Origin: DASQDN01 sp035630195
GTDB taxonomy: Bacteria > Acidobacteriota > Terriglobia > Bryobacterales > Bryobacteraceae
NCBI GenBank assembly: GCA_035630195.1
Contig: DASQLD010000550.1
Span: 1-6,590 of the forward strand
Length of the DNA: 6,590 nt
Direction: 5' to 3'
A model generated the notes under the pieces. The model had not been told where the DNA came from, did not search any database, and worked only from the letters and a program-made list of their open reading frames with translations. Of the stretch, positions 5,442 through 6,590 are shown in pieces. The first letter of the stretch is position 1. Every line of letters starts with the position of its first letter. The translations under genes and the position numbers were made by a program.

Positions 5442-6590
5442 TCGGGATTGGGAGTATGGTTTGCGTATCCCTTCTATATGGCCAGGATACCCAGGTCACA
5501 GGGGAGCGAATTAAGGCGCACGTCCGATTCTTGTCAAGCGATCTCCTGGAAGGACGTGGGGTAGGGACACGCGGCGGACAACTCACAGAGGAGTACATCG
5601 CAGCCCAACTGGCGACGCTCGGCGCCAAGCCGGCAGGTGAAAACGGGACCTACTTTCAAAAAGTGCCGATGATTGGCGTGCAGACGCAGCCGGTATCGAA
5701 ATTCGAGGTCCTTAAAGACGGCAAGCGCGTCAGCTTCAAGTGGCAGGACGAGTTTGTCGGGACCACTCACAGCCAAGCGCCAGAGACAACCTTCCAGGCC
5801 GAGGCGATTTTCGTTGGGCATGGCATCGTCAGCCGTCAGGAAGAGTGGGACGACTACAAAGGCGTTGACGTCAAAGGCAAACTCGTGGTGCTTTTCACGA
5901 ATGAGCCCCAGCCGGAAAATTCTCAAGTATTCAAAGGCCGCACGCTCACATACGCGGGACGCTGGGTATATAAGTTCGAAGAAGCCGCTCGGCAAGGCGC
6001 TTTGGGTTGCGTCATTATCCATACGACTCCAACCGCCGGCTACGGCTGGGAAGTAGTGCGGAACTCGTGGAGCAAGGAAGATCCGCAGATGCTGCTTGAG
6101 GCGGGCAGTTCGCCTCTCACTTTCGCCGGATGGTTAACTCAGGATGCTGGCGAGAAACTGCTAGCTTTATCGGGGCACTCGGTTGAGAGTCTGCTCCGAG
6201 CGGCGGACTCCCGGGACTTCAAACCGATTCCCCTCGGAGTCAGCTTTCGCGGAAACCTGAAGTCGAACATCCGTAAAATCGAGAGCCGTAACGTTCTCGG
6301 CGTTATTCCGGGAAGCGACCCGAAGTTGCGCGACGAATATGTACTTTTCAGCGCACATTGGGATCACCTAGGAATCGCTCTGCCTGTGAATGGGGATTCG
6401 ATCTACAACGGCGCGATCGACAACGCTACTGGAGTTGCTGTAGTGCTTGAGACGGCGCGAGTTTTCAGCGCTTTACGCCAGAAACCAAAGCGTTCTACCT
6501 TGTTCGCATTCTGGACTGCGGAAGAAAGCGGCTTGCGGGGAGCTGAATATTATTCGTACCATCCGCTGGTCCCGCCCGCGAAGACGGCAG
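5420..6590 (+). CDS. Secreted M28 family metallopeptidase with PA domain (partial, 3' end missing)
   Basis: The frame starts at ATG 5420, just after an in-frame TAG at 5411, and stays open for 390 codons to the right edge. The N terminus has Lys6 and a hydrophobic run, SIGIGSMVCVSLLYG (7-21), consistent with a Sec signal peptide cut near residue 21, so export is likely. FLSSDLLEGRGVGTRGG (37-53) is the typical start of the mature enzyme. Residues about 125-270 form an inserted PA domain (FVGHGI, WDDYKGVDVKGKLVVLF, EEAARQGALGCVIIHT). The M28 zinc site is partly present: SAHWDHLG (His313, Asp315), NGAIDNATG (Asp334, the bridging Asp) and TAEESG (Glu368 as general base, Glu369 as metal ligand). 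The remaining Asp and His ligands lie beyond the window. Such enzymes are zinc aminopeptidases or carboxypeptidases; the substrate cannot be told. Met13 (5456) is an alternative start but would remove the charged part of the signal peptide. Confidence 0.93.
   Translation, partial: MRIWNKSIGIGSMVCVSLLYGQDTQVTGERIKAHVRFLSSDLLEGRGVGTRGGQLTEEYIAAQLATLGAKPAGENGTYFQKVPMIGVQTQPVSKFEVLKDGKRVSFKWQDEFVGTTHSQAPETTFQAEAIFVGHGIVSRQEEWDDYKGVDVKGKLVVLFTNEPQPENSQVFKGRTLTYAGRWVYKFEEAARQGALGCVIIHTTPTAGYGWEVVRNSWSKEDPQMLLEAGSSPLTFAGWLTQDAGEKLLALSGHSVESLLRAADSRDFKPIPLGVSFRGNLKSNIRKIESRNVLGVIPGSDPKLRDEYVLFSAHWDHLGIALPVNGDSIYNGAIDNATGVAVVLETARVFSALRQKPKRSTLFAFWTAEESGLRGAEYYSYHPLVPPAKTA

Noticed and set aside
5534..6022. 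Minus-strand open frame (162 codons) opposite the M28 peptidase
   Set aside because: It lies inside the peptidase's N-terminal and PA-domain coding region, has no recognisable domain and is a shadow of codon bias.
1..6590. CRISPR arrays, tRNA/rRNA genes, insertion sequences, phage or defence genes
   Set aside because: No regularly spaced direct repeats, RNA gene signatures, transposase motifs or terminal inverted repeats were seen; the window is almost fully explained by six protein genes.

Overview
The window reads as ordinary bacterial chromosome of moderately high GC, densely coded with almost no intergenic space. The likely source is an acidobacterium (Acidobacteriota). This is an inference from two things: the M28 peptidase with an inserted PA domain closely resembles the peptidases abundant in that phylum, and it sits beside a CysDN pair and a radical-SAM/UdgX pair. 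No rRNA or other phylogenetic marker is present, so the assignment is tentative.

Layout. Positions 1-115 (+) hold the last 37 codons of a membrane protein. It converges with a block of four minus-strand genes, read right to left: cysD (5391-4465), cysN (4465-2732), a radical SAM DNA repair/modification protein (2689-1469) and a DUF4130-UdgX fusion (1472-117). cysD and cysN overlap by 1 nt and the radical SAM and udgX genes by 4 nt; a 42-nt gap separates the two pairs. On the far side of a 28-bp divergent gap, a secreted M28 metallopeptidase runs on the plus strand from 5420 off the right edge. There is no gene-free stretch over 300 bases. No tRNA, rRNA, insertion sequence, CRISPR array or convincing terminator was seen.

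How the genes work together. CysD and CysN are the two subunits of ATP sulfurylase, which makes adenosine 5'-phosphosulfate (APS) from sulfate and ATP, driven by GTP hydrolysis. CysN carries a C-terminal extension that looks like an APS kinase (CysC) domain stripped of its P-loop and of part of its core. The radical SAM protein and the UdgX fusion are a recurrent but little-understood pair. UdgX recognises uracil in DNA and can become covalently attached through the His of its KRRIH loop; the radical SAM partner has a helix-hairpin-helix DNA-binding region and a C-terminal QMSLF peptide that looks like a sliding-clamp-binding motif.

The most interesting points are the radical SAM/DUF4130-UdgX module, whose chemistry is not established, and the degenerate CysC domain on CysN. 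Whether the sulfur genes and the repair genes form one functional operon or are only neighbours cannot be decided from sequence alone.
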